This document shows, piece after piece, positions 50,074 to 58,916 of a DNA stretch of 64,000 nucleotides; position 1 is the first letter of the stretch, and every line of letters begins with the position of its first letter. The translations under genes and the position numbers were made by a program. Under the pieces are notes generated by a model. The model worked only from the letters and a program-made list of their open reading frames with translations. It was not told the DNA's origin and ran no database searches. The DNA comes from Bacteroidia bacterium (GTDB lineage: Bacteria; Bacteroidota; Bacteroidia; Bacteroidales; Bacteroidaceae), in NCBI GenBank assembly GCA_009929715.1, contig RZZX01000004.1, forward strand, positions 1-64,000, read 5' to 3'.

Positions 50074-52764
50074 TTACAGACCGTGTATTACCTTCATCAA
50101 TTGCTCACCCAACCCGATGGTGTATCCTTGCGAAACAAACACCACCCGATTAAACGTATCGGCTACGATAAAGACTGGCAAAGTGGTCTTATTTAACTTC
50201 ATCGCTTCAACAATCTGGCGTTGAATGCCCCGATCCACATCCAACCCATAGGTGATAGTCGACGGCAATCCTTTAAATTCCGAAGGGTTGTATTTCTTAT
50301 ATTGTTCTTCCGAAGGGAACAACAACACCATCCGACGGCCCCACTTGTCGAACTCACTGCCCAAAGCAGCAATATCACGAAGTGCATGATTCGTAGGCTC
50401 TTGTCCCACACCAAGCACGCCAATCACAAAATAGCCACGTCCGCATGTCTGTAAGATGCTTTGAAGATCAGCCCCCTGAATGGGTTGGTAAAGTGATTCC
50501 GAATTGAAACTACCAATCACTTGTACCGCATCTTTCTTCTCACGCATCACCAAGTCGACCGTTGTCGTTTTACCCGGTTCAATAGTAAAGAAAGTCACAT
50601 TCGAAAGAACGCCACCACTCGCCAAACGTGTACCAGTAACCAACATATAATAGCCTGCATCTAAGGTGGCTCCATTTTTCAATAAGTTGGACCAAGTTGC
50701 TCCACCGCCCATATCCACATCACCTTCATCGTAATTGAGTAGCCTAAAGCTACCATTGTCGAATTTAGAGAGTGTAAAGTGTGAGTAATATTTCGGGTCG
50801 GTCAGTGAGGGAACTGGAGTGTACTTCGCCACTAGCTGACCTTTCGACGAAGACTCTACAGCAGCCGCTGATGCTCCGAAAGTTACATCCTGCCAATCGG
50901 CACCCGACCAATATTGCACTTTGCCCGTCACAGCATCAATGCGTGCCGGACAACCTACGCTACGAGCTACCGAAACAAAAAAGATATCACGCGAATGCGT
51001 ATCAGCCACGCGCGCTTTCCATACGCCAACAGGCGACATCGCTAGACTATTCATATTCAGCTCATCATTAATCGTGATTTGCTGATTACACCAGTCAACT
51101 AATTTCTCCGGATGCGTTCCGAATTCAAGGCCTTGAGGCAAGTTCTCTACAAAGAAAGCTTTATAAGGTGTAATCATCTCATTGGCTACACGCGGGTTCA
51201 TCACATAAGCCCGGTACCTCTCTGCCGATTGGAGCTGGTCGGTAGCCGAAGCCGATGGATTCAAAGCCGGCGTATGCAACAAATGATCTTCTAGTACCTC
51301 CAACGACACATCCCGTAAATCTTTGGCAGAAACCACCTTCAACAACTCCACCGCCTGACGACGTTGTGTCTCATCGGCCCGATTCCTTAAGAAAGCCTGC
51401 AAAGTGCCATAATTCCCTCTCGATGCAATTAATAACTTCACCACTTCATCGGCCTTCAAATGGCATGAATCAGCAAATGCCTGCGCCTGCTCTTCGGTGA
51501 TAAAAGTTGCCACATACGCCTGACGAATAGAGTCTTCCTGCGCCATCCGCCGATCATTTATCCGACGTTGTTCGGCAGTAACTTCAGGCATATTAGCCCC
51601 CTCGATGGGAGGAACTAAATCCAAAGCCAATGAATAGGCTTCTCCCTCCGTCTTATCGAGTGTGATGGTTACCGCTTCTGTTTTACCAAACGACACCTCC
51701 GTGTAACCGAAACGTCCCTCTTTAGAAGCCCAAACCAACATATCGCCTTTACCAGCTGTCAACGATGTTTGTCCCGATGGAGCCGTATATTTGGTTGCCA
51801 CGCTATAAAACTCGGCATAATTATAAATCTTAAACTCTACCTTAGCACCAGAAACTGGCTGTCCTTGCGTATCCACCACCGATATCTCCACCTTAGCTGT
51901 CGGCGCATAATTATCGATCACATTGATTTCTGTATAATTAGGCGTTTCGAGCATCAACTCTTCCGGGCCATTATACCGACCGAACACTTTGGTATGCATC
52001 AACATTCCTCGACTAGCTGGTGCATTAAACCAGCCCAGATTCAAGACCGGTTCAGGTTCGCAAGCGCCCAAGAAATGCCATTTTCCATCGGCCCAAGCTT
52101 CCACCCAAGCGTGATTATCATCGGTATGTGCCCAACGCGGTGTGTAGACTTGACGCGCCGGAATTCCCACTGCACGCAATGCCGCTACCGTAAAAGTAGA
52201 CTCCTCACCACAACGTCCATAAGCCGTTTTAACCGAAGCCAAAGGCGAACTAGTACGTGCATCACTTGGTCTATAAACTACTTTTTCATGACACCAATGA
52301 TTCACCTCCAGAATAGCTTCTTTCATAGATAAGTGCTTCACACGATTTTTCAGCTCCTGATAAAACACCCCACGAGAATGATCTAAGTTCTCATTATTAA
52401 TCCGAAGTGGCAAGACAAAGTGACGGTAGATGCCATCAGGGATCTCTTTCCCCCAAGCCATCTCCTTACGAGCCTGCTCAGACAAACGGATGTTCTCAAG
52501 AAAATAGGTTCCCGAATGGTCTGTTATATCACCCAACGGCATATAAGCATAGAGGAACATCAACGCCTCCTTTTCAGATAAAGACAAATCGGTTTGATCG
52601 AACACCGTGAACAAATCACCCTGCTTCAACACTGCTTTCTTGCTCTCAAAGTCTTTAGTTACTTGCTGTCGATAGGTTCCATCTTTCAGGAAATGTGCTT
52701 CACCGCAACCGCTCAAGAGAACCGATAAGACAGAAATGCACCATAGTTGGATAAAAGTTTTCAT
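50074..52764 (-). CDS. large transglutaminase-like lipoprotein
   Basis: The 896-residue protein has a lipoprotein signal peptide ending at C20 (VLLSGC). The transglutaminase-like catalytic triad is clear: C185 in YGRCGEESTFTVAALRAVG, H218 in DDNHAWVEAW and D226 in ADGKWHFLGACEPEP. A carboxypeptidase-regulatory or Ig-like beta domain follows at about 290-375 (VEISVVDTQGQPVSGAKVEFKIYN). A long helical and beta region runs to a C-terminal thioredoxin-like stretch (about 760-896, GYFVIGVLGVGQEP, TLPVFIVADTFNRVVF). In Bacteroides such proteins are thought to act on peptide or glycoprotein substrates; the specific role is unknown. It has its own promoter at 52807. Confidence 0.85.
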   Translation of the reverse strand: MKTFIQLWCISVLSVLLSGCGEAHFLKDGTYRQQVTKDFESKKAVLKQGDLFTVFDQTDLSLSEKEALMFLYAYMPLGDITDHSGTYFLENIRLSEQARKEMAWGKEIPDGIYRHFVLPLRINNENLDHSRGVFYQELKNRVKHLSMKEAILEVNHWCHEKVVYRPSDARTSSPLASVKTAYGRCGEESTFTVAALRAVGIPARQVYTPRWAHTDDNHAWVEAWADGKWHFLGACEPEPVLNLGWFNAPASRGMLMHTKVFGRYNGPEELMLETPNYTEINVIDNYAPTAKVEISVVDTQGQPVSGAKVEFKIYNYAEFYSVATKYTAPSGQTSLTAGKGDMLVWASKEGRFGYTEVSFGKTEAVTITLDKTEGEAYSLALDLVPPIEGANMPEVTAEQRRINDRRMAQEDSIRQAYVATFITEEQAQAFADSCHLKADEVVKLLIASRGNYGTLQAFLRNRADETQRRQAVELLKVVSAKDLRDVSLEVLEDHLLHTPALNPSASATDQLQSAERYRAYVMNPRVANEMITPYKAFFVENLPQGLEFGTHPEKLVDWCNQQITINDELNMNSLAMSPVGVWKARVADTHSRDIFFVSVARSVGCPARIDAVTGKVQYWSGADWQDVTFGASAAAVESSSKGQLVAKYTPVPSLTDPKYYSHFTLSKFDNGSFRLLNYDEGDVDMGGGATWSNLLKNGATLDAGYYMLVTGTRLASGGVLSNVTFFTIEPGKTTTVDLVMREKKDAVQVIGSFNSESLYQPIQGADLQSILQTCGRGYFVIGVLGVGQEPTNHALRDIAALGSEFDKWGRRMVLLFPSEEQYKKYNPSEFKGLPSTITYGLDVDRGIQRQIVEAMKLNKTTLPVFIVADTFNRVVFVSQGYTIGLGEQLMKVIHGL

Positions 52765-52806
52765 GTTTTTGTTGTTTCTAAATCAATTAGGTTAGTAGAT
52801 TCTCCA

Positions 52807-52814
52807 CAAAAATA
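52807..52814 (-). promoter_or_regulatory. Bacteroidetes -7 element TATTTTTG (minus strand)
   Basis: Exact match 42 bp upstream of the transglutaminase-like lipoprotein ATG. Confidence 0.7.
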
Positions 52815-53118
52815 CAAGATTATTCTTAGAGCTGACTCAAAAATCCATAGAAAATAGAGAATAGATCGCTTTCAGATACCCTTACGCCCCTATTCTTATC
52901 TATTTATACCTTTTTTATGCTCAATAGAAAAGAGAAAGCCCGATAAGGCCTTGAACGATGACCACCTTATTTAATAATAAAAAGCGGTAAACTCTAATAA
53001 GAACTCTGTGAAAAAGGTTTTTCACCTGTTTTATCGCCTTTATTCGTCATGGAATTGTAACATCCTGTTAAAAAGAGGCCATATAACGATAAAAAATGGA
53101 AATAAAAACGGTTTTTCT

Positions 53119-53132
53119 ATGTTCTAGAACAT
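53119..53132. promoter_or_regulatory. 14-bp perfect palindrome ATGTTCTAGAACAT, candidate operator
   Basis: It ends 19 bp before the -7 box at 53152-53159 and so covers the -33 position, where no TTTG is present. The position suits a repressor or activator site. Confidence 0.5.
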
Positions 53133-53151
53133 GTTGATTGCAAAAAAGTCG

Positions 53152-53159
53152 TATCTTTG
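53152..53159 (+). promoter_or_regulatory. Bacteroidetes -7 element TATCTTTG
   Basis: Exact match 65 bp before the small-protein ATG pair. Confidence 0.75.
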
Positions 53160-53224
53160 TAGCATAAAACAAAAGAATATATAACCGCTCTTCAAAACGT
53201 GGAGGGCAAAAAAAGAGGAAACAA

Positions 53225-53365
53225 ATGATGAAAAAGAATGCAAATCAACAAATTGTGATGTTACAGTACCGTATTAAGCGTTATCAAGCAATGGGAAACG
53301 GTGCCATGTGTCAAGCCTTAAATGGCCAACTTCAAAAACTGCTGTCTCAGCAGTCTCTTTTGTAA
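53225..53365 (+). CDS. 46-residue small protein of unknown function
   Basis: The ORF starts with tandem ATGs (MMKKNANQQIVMLQYRIKRY) preceded by AGAGGAAAC. It continues QAMGNGAMCQALNGQLQKLL and ends SQQSLL. It is basic and helical, with no membrane segment or signal peptide. It is rich in Q and could form one long amphipathic helix. It has its own TATCTTTG promoter, a palindrome overlapping the -33 region and a strong terminator 25 bp downstream, so it forms a complete transcription unit of about 260 nt. That is strong evidence for a real gene although the ORF is short. I do not recognise a family. A small regulatory RNA that also contains this ORF is an alternative. Confidence 0.7.
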   Translation: MMKKNANQQIVMLQYRIKRYQAMGNGAMCQALNGQLQKLLSQQSLL

Positions 53366-53389
53366 AACAAACACTTATCATACAATCAG

Positions 53390-53427
53390 AAAGCGGAAAA
53401 GGCAACTTGTTTTTTCCGCTTTTTTTA
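53390..53427 (+). terminator. intrinsic terminator after the small protein
   Basis: AAAGCGGAAAA pairs with TTTTCCGCTTT and is followed by a T-run. Confidence 0.92.
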
Positions 53428-53534
53428 TGCCAAGTTCTCACTCCTCCCCCCCTATACATAACGTTTCGACCTCCTCATCTAGATGTTTCGCTAATAAAAT
53501 AGATGGAACATTTCTCCGATTAAAAAGAATAGCC

Positions 53535-53542
53535 TAAATTTG
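53535..53542 (+). promoter_or_regulatory. Bacteroidetes -7 element TAAATTTG
   Basis: Exact match 65 bp before the C1B peptidase ATG. Confidence 0.65.
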
Positions 53543-53606
53543 TGATAAAGATGCACAGTAAACGACAAATAAAACGATATAATCTTCTATAAAATGACAC
53601 GTTATC

Positions 53607-54785
53607 ATGAAAAAACTGACTTTATCTCTTATTGCCGCTTGTTTAGTCTGTAACCTCTGGGGACAAACATCCGGTTATCAGTTCACAACGGTTGCTTCTC
53701 AACCTGCCACACCAGTAAAAAACCAAGCCTCCAGCGGCACTTGTTGGTGTTTCGCATCGGCTTCTTTCTTTGAATCCGAACTGCTTCGAATGGGAAAAGG
53801 CGAATATGATTTGTCTGAGATGTTCATTGTTCGCCAAAAATATATGAATCAGCTCGAAGACAACTACCTTCGTCAAGGTAAAGGCAATATCGGACAAGGT
53901 AGCTTATCGCATACCTTTAAAAATGCTTATAAACAAGTAGGTATCGTACCGGAAGAGGCTTATACCGGTATCGCTTACCAAGCCGATAAACACAACCACA
54001 CAGAATTAGAAGCTTACCTGCATGCCTTGGCTCAAACAAGCGTTAAATTAAAAGGACGTAGTCCGGAGTATCAGAAATTGACTGCCTCACTGTTTGATAC
54101 CTACCTCGGCAAACTGCCGGAGACTTTTACTTATAAAGGAAAGAGCTACACGCCCAATTCTTTCGCTAAAAGTTTGGGACTTAACATGGACGACTATGTT
54201 GAGATGACGAGTTTTACCCATAAACCTTATTACCAAACGTTTGCTCCTGAGGTACCGGACAACTGGGAGCATGAGTTGATGTACAACGTGCCCTTGGACG
54301 ATCTGATGACAGTCATCAATGACGCTTTAACCCATGGGTATACCGTTTGTTGGGACGGGGATGTGAGTGAAAAAGGGTTCTCTTACCGAAATGGGGTGGC
54401 TATCAACCCGCAAGTAGATAACATCGATGAGTACTCCACCACCGACAGGGCGCGTTTTGAAAAGCTGAAACCACAAGAACGGTTGCAAGAGGTGTTCAAG
54501 TTTGAACAACCATTCCCAGAGGTCAACGTAACACCGGAGGTTCGTCAAGCTGGCTACGAGAAATTTGTCACTACAGACGATCACCTGATGCATCTGACTG
54601 GAATAACCAAAGATCAAAACGGGACAACGTACTACATCACTAAAAACTCTTGGGCAGCAGATGGTAACAAATTTGGTGGCTATCTGAATATGTCCGAAAG
54701 CTATGTTCGCGCCAAAACGATTTATATCATGGTGCATAAAGACGCTTTACCTAAAGCTCTTAAAAAGAAATTAGGAATCTCATAG
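53607..54785 (+). CDS. secreted C1B-family cysteine aminopeptidase (bleomycin-hydrolase-like)
   Basis: The 392-residue protein has a signal peptide (1-20, CNLWGQ). It is a papain-superfamily enzyme of the bleomycin hydrolase/PepC branch. Q40 and nucleophile C46 lie in VKNQASSGTCWCFA, and the TC-W-C-F variant has a second cysteine just after the tryptophan. The catalytic His is in TTDDHLMHLTGI and Asn in YYITKNSWAADG, near 331 and 351. FIVRQKYMNQLEDNYLRQGKG is a branch-specific segment. Bacterial PepC is usually cytoplasmic, so secretion here is a Bacteroidales trait. It probably trims peptides in the periplasm or outside the cell. The 22-bp array with an 18-bp inverted repeat follows. Confidence 0.92.
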   Translation: MKKLTLSLIAACLVCNLWGQTSGYQFTTVASQPATPVKNQASSGTCWCFASASFFESELLRMGKGEYDLSEMFIVRQKYMNQLEDNYLRQGKGNIGQGSLSHTFKNAYKQVGIVPEEAYTGIAYQADKHNHTELEAYLHALAQTSVKLKGRSPEYQKLTASLFDTYLGKLPETFTYKGKSYTPNSFAKSLGLNMDDYVEMTSFTHKPYYQTFAPEVPDNWEHELMYNVPLDDLMTVINDALTHGYTVCWDGDVSEKGFSYRNGVAINPQVDNIDEYSTTDRARFEKLKPQERLQEVFKFEQPFPEVNVTPEVRQAGYEKFVTTDDHLMHLTGITKDQNGTTYYITKNSWAADGNKFGGYLNMSESYVRAKTIYIMVHKDALPKALKKKLGIS

Positions 54786-54854
54786 AGAAGTAACCATGAC
54801 GCCCTTCCCTCATCTCTATGAAGAAGCATAAGGGAGAAAAGACTAAAAATAAAA

Positions 54855-54952
54855 ACTCAAAACGAGCGGTCCTCTGAGTAAATAGGACCGCTCGTTTTGA
54901 GTAAACAGACCGCTCGTTTTGAGCAAACGGACCGCTCTGTTTGAGTAATGCC
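54855..54952. repeat. 22-bp tandem array with an 18-bp inverted repeat, between convergent genes
   Basis: ACCGCTC begins at 54887, 54909 and 54931, exactly 22 bp apart, each unit ending near TTTGAGTAAAC. The array is preceded by an inverted copy: ACTCAAAACGAGCGGTCC (54855-54872) pairs perfectly with the arm at 54885-54902 over a 12-nt loop. It could act as a terminator for the peptidase gene or its neighbour, but T-runs are weak. The period is the same as the arrays at 1904 and 37038, but the unit sequence is different. Confidence 0.9.
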
Positions 54953-55041
54953 ATGGCATCATAAAGTCAAGCCCTGACTGGGAAGGGAGCGACTCTTTAT
55001 CGTCCTTTCCCCTTCCGTCCATAGGCTATTTTACTTTAAGA

Positions 55042-55755
55042 CTATTTTTTCGTTAGGCTCACTCCACTGATTTGAACCACCGCTCCTTTATTCTGTACAG
55101 AAAGAGCCAAATAGCAATCTTTCAAAATAGCCGAATCAGCAGCAACATTCGAAATCGTCAAATCAGCATTAGCACTCTGACTGTTCACCGTATTCACAAC
55201 CCGGCTCATATCAAAGTCGACCGTCACCTTCACCCATTTTCCTTTGCCCTTTATCGGGAGTGTATACTGAGCAGCCGACGCCGTGCGTTGCGATGCCTCA
55301 TCATAGTTATTGCGCACAAAAAAGGTTGTCCCGTACTTGCCGGTATCAACACGTTTCTCCTCAACCGATTGCTTAATATAAGCCCCAACAGAAGCGCCAC
55401 TCTCCTCAGATTTCACATAAAACGTGAGTGTATAAATAGCCTTTTCCAACCCACCAGTCAGCCGTTGGCCAATAAATGCTTTATACCATGAAAGATTTTT
55501 GGCAGCACCACTGTTATCGAGCACCATCGCAGAGGGATAAGTTTGGTCGCCAGTAGCCCCGTTCCAAGTGATAACAGTAGCCCCTTCTGTTTCGTTATTT
55601 AGGATAAACCACTCCCCATTCACCGCTTTATTGGCATTCTTCACCACCGTGGCAACTTCCGTTTTAAACTCCCCATTCGATAAGACATTCTGTGCATGCA
55701 AGTTTAAGCCTAAACCCAAACAAGCGAAAAGACCAATCAATAAAGTTTTTTTCAT
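55042..55755 (-). CDS. secreted beta-sandwich protein, possible carbohydrate-binding partner of the heparinase-like enzyme
   Basis: The 237-residue protein starts at ATG 55755; the longer ORF uses a TTG three codons earlier. The signal peptide is about 1-20 (LGLNLHAQ). The mature part begins NVLSNGEFKTEV, followed by strands WYKAFIGQRLTGGLEKAIYTLTFYVKSEESGASVGAYIK and WVKVTVDFDMSRVV. This resembles CBM4/CBM9-like or galactose-binding-like jelly rolls that open with N-L-x-N-G-x-F. No catalytic motif was seen. It starts 26 bp after the heparinase-family stop on the same strand, so it is likely co-expressed. Glycan binding is an inference. Confidence 0.65.
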   Translation of the reverse strand: MKKTLLIGLFACLGLGLNLHAQNVLSNGEFKTEVATVVKNANKAVNGEWFILNNETEGATVITWNGATGDQTYPSAMVLDNSGAAKNLSWYKAFIGQRLTGGLEKAIYTLTFYVKSEESGASVGAYIKQSVEEKRVDTGKYGTTFFVRNNYDEASQRTASAAQYTLPIKGKGKWVKVTVDFDMSRVVNTVNSQSANADLTISNVAADSAILKDCYLALSVQNKGAVVQISGVSLTKK

Positions 55756-55781
55756 ACTATTCAATTCTGTTTTTTAGTTAG

Positions 55782-57713
55782 TTATTTAATTTTCCGAACG
55801 ACTATGCGATACGCATCTTTCAGCTTTTTCTCTTCTGTTTTTAACGTTAACCGATAAATCTCCTTGCCCCAAACACGTGACAAACGAGGATCGTCCAAAG
55901 CGATAGGTTCCACGGCTGCTGTAAAGGATTTAGGGTAAGTCATCTCGACCACCTTACCACCCACTTCGAGACGCACCTTACCAGGCTGAGAAAGATCAAC
56001 CTTTCCCCAAGTCAAAAAGTTCAGCTGGTTAGGTTGTACCGCCTCCTTGAGCGTATACTGATCGGTCAGTATCAACTCCTGCCCTTTCAAAGCATAAGAG
56101 CGCACCCAACTCTTCACTTGAGCCTCCTGTGGATAAGCTGCTGCGATATCGGCCGAAAAGATCTGTCGCTTCCCATCACACCGAACCGCGTTGGCTTTAT
56201 ACTGCTGACCGAACTTCTGAGACACCCCATTAATCATCGGTAGGTTGTGGTAATCGCTCTGCATACTCCAAATGGTATAACGTTGGCTACTAAAAGTCAG
56301 CCGCGTATAAGTCCCTACGCCAGCATCAATGAGCACTGGAGTTGTGTCGACATAAAGTGAAAAGGTGCCGGCATCGTTGTGGTTATGACTTTCATTATTA
56401 AACCCACCTTTAGCCGCTACAAAAAGGCCCTCTTTATTCTTCATGTAACAAAATTCAGTCTCGGGATACCACGTCACATCGGGCATCACATGACTACCCT
56501 TCATAGCCGAGAGCCCTTTGTAGCTTAGAAGCGACTGTAAAGAACGAAAGGTATCGTTGCCGAGAGAAGCATACGGTGGCCGACCGGCCAATAAATAGGC
56601 CGCAAACTGCATCATCTCTTCGCTACCTACGGCTTTGCCGTACCGATAAATCAGCGATTCATTGCCACCACCTTTGGCCGAGGCATCAGCAAAGTTCACC
56701 ACCCAGCCGTTGCCAACATACGAACGTGAGATGTATTCGCCCATCCGACGCACCATTGGTTCATCGAAAAGCGAGACCTGCCCACCCGTTCCATCGGAGA
56801 GTATTTGCAAATAATCGTAAAGTTTACCAGCTGCATGCTCCCAATAAGAGGGACCTTCTTCGCAAGCGCCATCGGCTTTGATGAAATTCAAGAAATGGTC
56901 GACCGACTGCATGGTGCGGTAAACCGCCTTAACCAAACGCTCTTTATCGTTCTCCATCAATAAGAAACACTGTAACACGTTCGAGTTACACCACGGATTC
57001 CAATTGTTCACTAACCCACCAGGCTTGAGATGAAAAGCCATCCACCACATGGTGTCGTCCGCCATATAAGGATCGAGTATACGTTCTTTGAGTTCTTTCT
57101 GTAGATAGAGTGAAATAACGGGGTTGACCCGATCAAAGGCCTGATGAAAGAAGTAATGCACCCAAGCCAACGTGGCACCGTACCCCCCTGAACCCAAGTC
57201 GATTATTTGTTGCCGGAAATCGGGCAACGACCGACCGCTTTTTTGATTGGGCAGGTGAGCCGAAAGAACCCACGAAGTCATCTCACAACTCTGATAAACA
57301 CCATTTATCAACTGATCGAGGAACCGTCCCTTCCCTTCGGCTAGCTCGGCCAACATTAAGGTGTTCAAGGCACTCCGATTCTTCTCATAAGGATTCTGCA
57401 TCACATTTCGATCGCCACCCCGTTCGTATTCGAGATAAGCTGTGGCAGGCACAAGGTTCCATTGATAATCGAGCAACTTCTCTCCGGCTTTTATCAAACG
57501 CGTTTTATTCTCTCCCATCAAAGCCTCCCACCCTTGTCGGTCGGTATAGGCTGGATAAGAGACCCACGCTTGATTACCCACCAAAACGCGCTCAAGCGCT
57601 GCTTCATCTGCTCGATGCTGCAACAAATTTCGTTCAGTATAAGCGTGTGCATTTAAAACATAACTGCTACACAGCACCACCCAACAAATCGTCAAAAAAA
57701 TCTTCTTGTTCAT
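55782..57713 (-). CDS. heparinase II/III-family polysaccharide lyase
   Basis: The 643-residue protein has a signal peptide (1-24, LNAHAYTE). The N-terminal alpha toroid spans about 30-370 (for example LVPATAYLEYERGGDRNVMQNPYEKNR and GGLVNNWNPWCNSNVLQCFLL). The heparinase II/III beta domain has the signature ESHNHNDAGTFSLYVDTTPVLIDAGVGTYTR near residue 440, followed by FSSQRYTIWSMQSDYHNLPMINGVSQ. These match the PL12/PL15/PL21-related fold, which cleaves uronic-acid polysaccharides such as heparan sulfate or alginate. The exact substrate is not decided by the motifs. It heads an operon with the beta-sandwich protein and has its own promoter. Confidence 0.9.
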   Translation of the reverse strand: MNKKIFLTICWVVLCSSYVLNAHAYTERNLLQHRADEAALERVLVGNQAWVSYPAYTDRQGWEALMGENKTRLIKAGEKLLDYQWNLVPATAYLEYERGGDRNVMQNPYEKNRSALNTLMLAELAEGKGRFLDQLINGVYQSCEMTSWVLSAHLPNQKSGRSLPDFRQQIIDLGSGGYGATLAWVHYFFHQAFDRVNPVISLYLQKELKERILDPYMADDTMWWMAFHLKPGGLVNNWNPWCNSNVLQCFLLMENDKERLVKAVYRTMQSVDHFLNFIKADGACEEGPSYWEHAAGKLYDYLQILSDGTGGQVSLFDEPMVRRMGEYISRSYVGNGWVVNFADASAKGGGNESLIYRYGKAVGSEEMMQFAAYLLAGRPPYASLGNDTFRSLQSLLSYKGLSAMKGSHVMPDVTWYPETEFCYMKNKEGLFVAAKGGFNNESHNHNDAGTFSLYVDTTPVLIDAGVGTYTRLTFSSQRYTIWSMQSDYHNLPMINGVSQKFGQQYKANAVRCDGKRQIFSADIAAAYPQEAQVKSWVRSYALKGQELILTDQYTLKEAVQPNQLNFLTWGKVDLSQPGKVRLEVGGKVVEMTYPKSFTAAVEPIALDDPRLSRVWGKEIYRLTLKTEEKKLKDAYRIVVRKIK

Positions 57714-57736
57714 GGCTATCGTATTTAAAGTCTAGG

Positions 57737-57744
57737 CAAAAATA
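57737..57744 (-). promoter_or_regulatory. Bacteroidetes -7 element TATTTTTG (minus strand)
   Basis: Exact match 23 bp upstream of the heparinase-family ATG. Confidence 0.75.
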
Positions 57745-57806
57745 ACCTATTCTTTAGAAACTAAACGATGAAAATCATACAAAACACCTGCCCAAAACGT
57801 ACAGCG

Positions 57807-58907
57807 TCAATCCCAATCGCTAAATTCAAAGCTCAGCTGTTCCCAAACACCGGACTCTTGCTCCTCACCCTCTCTCTTGGGATTGGAAACCGATAGGCCG
57901 ATAAGACGAATGGGGTGTTCTTCGTAAGCAACTGATTTGAGCAGTTCTTTGGCCAACGGAAGGATGGCGTCGAGCGTCCGAAGCTCAGCTGTCTGTGTGA
58001 TGCTTCGAGTGATCTGCCGGAAATCGTGAAACTTGATTTTCAAAGTCAGCGTGTTGCCTTCAAACGCTTTGGCCTTAACCCGTTCAACTAATTCAACTGC
58101 CACATGATAGAGCTCAATGATGACCGAGGAACGGCGCGAGATGTCTTTTTCCAACGTGTGTTCACACCCGATAGATTTCCGCACACGAACGGCCTCAACC
58201 GGACGTAAATCGACCCCACGCGCAAAGTCGTAATAGAGTGCGCCTATTTTTCCGAAATGACGAGACAGCATATTGAGCGAGCAGGAGCGCAACAACAGGC
58301 CGTTATGGATGCCCAAAAGATGCATCTTCTTCGCTGTAACTGGCCCGATGCCCCAAAAGAGTTCGATAGGGAGATGCTCTATAAAGGCTAAAGCTTGATC
58401 GGGATGGATGGTACACAGCCCATCGGGTTTCCGATAATCGGAGGCAATCTTAGCTAGAAATTTATTGTATGAGACACCGGCCGAGGCAACCAATTGGAGC
58501 TCTTCGCGAATGCGCTGCTTAATCTCTTTGGCTATATCGACCGCCCAAACGCAACCTCGCTTATTCGTCGTCACATCGAGGAAGGCTTCATCGAGCGATA
58601 GTGGCTCAATCATATCTGTATAATCGTGAAAGATTTCATGAATGGAACGCGAGATTTGCTTGTAAACCTCTTGCCTACCAGGAGTGAATATTAACTGCGG
58701 ACAGAGGCGCTTGGCTTTGGTAGACGACATGGCCGAACGAACACCATAGCGTCGAGCCTCATAGCTCGCTGCCGCTACAACTCCTCGGCTTCCCTCGTGC
58801 CCTACTGCCAGAGGCTTGCCGCGCCACTCCGGATGGTCTCGCTGTTCTACCGAAGCATAAAACGCATCCATGTCGATGTGTATGATTTTACGATCTACTC
58901 CTTCCAT
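57807..58907 (-). CDS. dinB: DNA polymerase IV (Y family)
   Basis: The 366-residue protein starts at ATG 58907 (MEGVDRKIIHIDMDAFYASVEQRD). The longer ORF starts at a TTG inside the -7 box. Catalytic acidic residues are in IHIDMDAFYASVE and EPLSLDEAFLDVT. VAASYEARRYGVRSAMSS is the finger, and GVSYNKFLAKIASDYRKPDG and LFWGIGPVTAKKM (HhH thumb) follow. The little-finger domain includes RKSIGCEHTLEKDI. No clear beta-clamp peptide is obvious at the tail (EQLSFEFSDWD, where QLSFEF is a plausible clamp motif). It performs error-prone lesion bypass. The predicted transcript start is only a few bases before the ATG. Confidence 0.95.
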   Translation of the reverse strand: MEGVDRKIIHIDMDAFYASVEQRDHPEWRGKPLAVGHEGSRGVVAAASYEARRYGVRSAMSSTKAKRLCPQLIFTPGRQEVYKQISRSIHEIFHDYTDMIEPLSLDEAFLDVTTNKRGCVWAVDIAKEIKQRIREELQLVASAGVSYNKFLAKIASDYRKPDGLCTIHPDQALAFIEHLPIELFWGIGPVTAKKMHLLGIHNGLLLRSCSLNMLSRHFGKIGALYYDFARGVDLRPVEAVRVRKSIGCEHTLEKDISRRSSVIIELYHVAVELVERVKAKAFEGNTLTLKIKFHDFRQITRSITQTAELRTLDAILPLAKELLKSVAYEEHPIRLIGLSVSNPKREGEEQESGVWEQLSFEFSDWD

Positions 58908-58916
58908 ATCAGCCAA

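Larger units (their letters stand above)
52765..53151. other. intergenic region upstream of the 46-residue small protein
   Basis: It contains the lipoprotein promoter (52807-52814, minus) and a near-palindrome GTGAAAAAGGTTTTTCAC around 53007-53024. A 14-bp palindrome next to the small-protein promoter is annotated separately. No gene was seen. Confidence 0.55.

Noticed and set aside
51769..52332. 187-codon ORF antisense to the large transglutaminase-like gene
   Set aside because: The minus-strand gene has intact catalytic motifs throughout this stretch; the antisense frame shows no motif.
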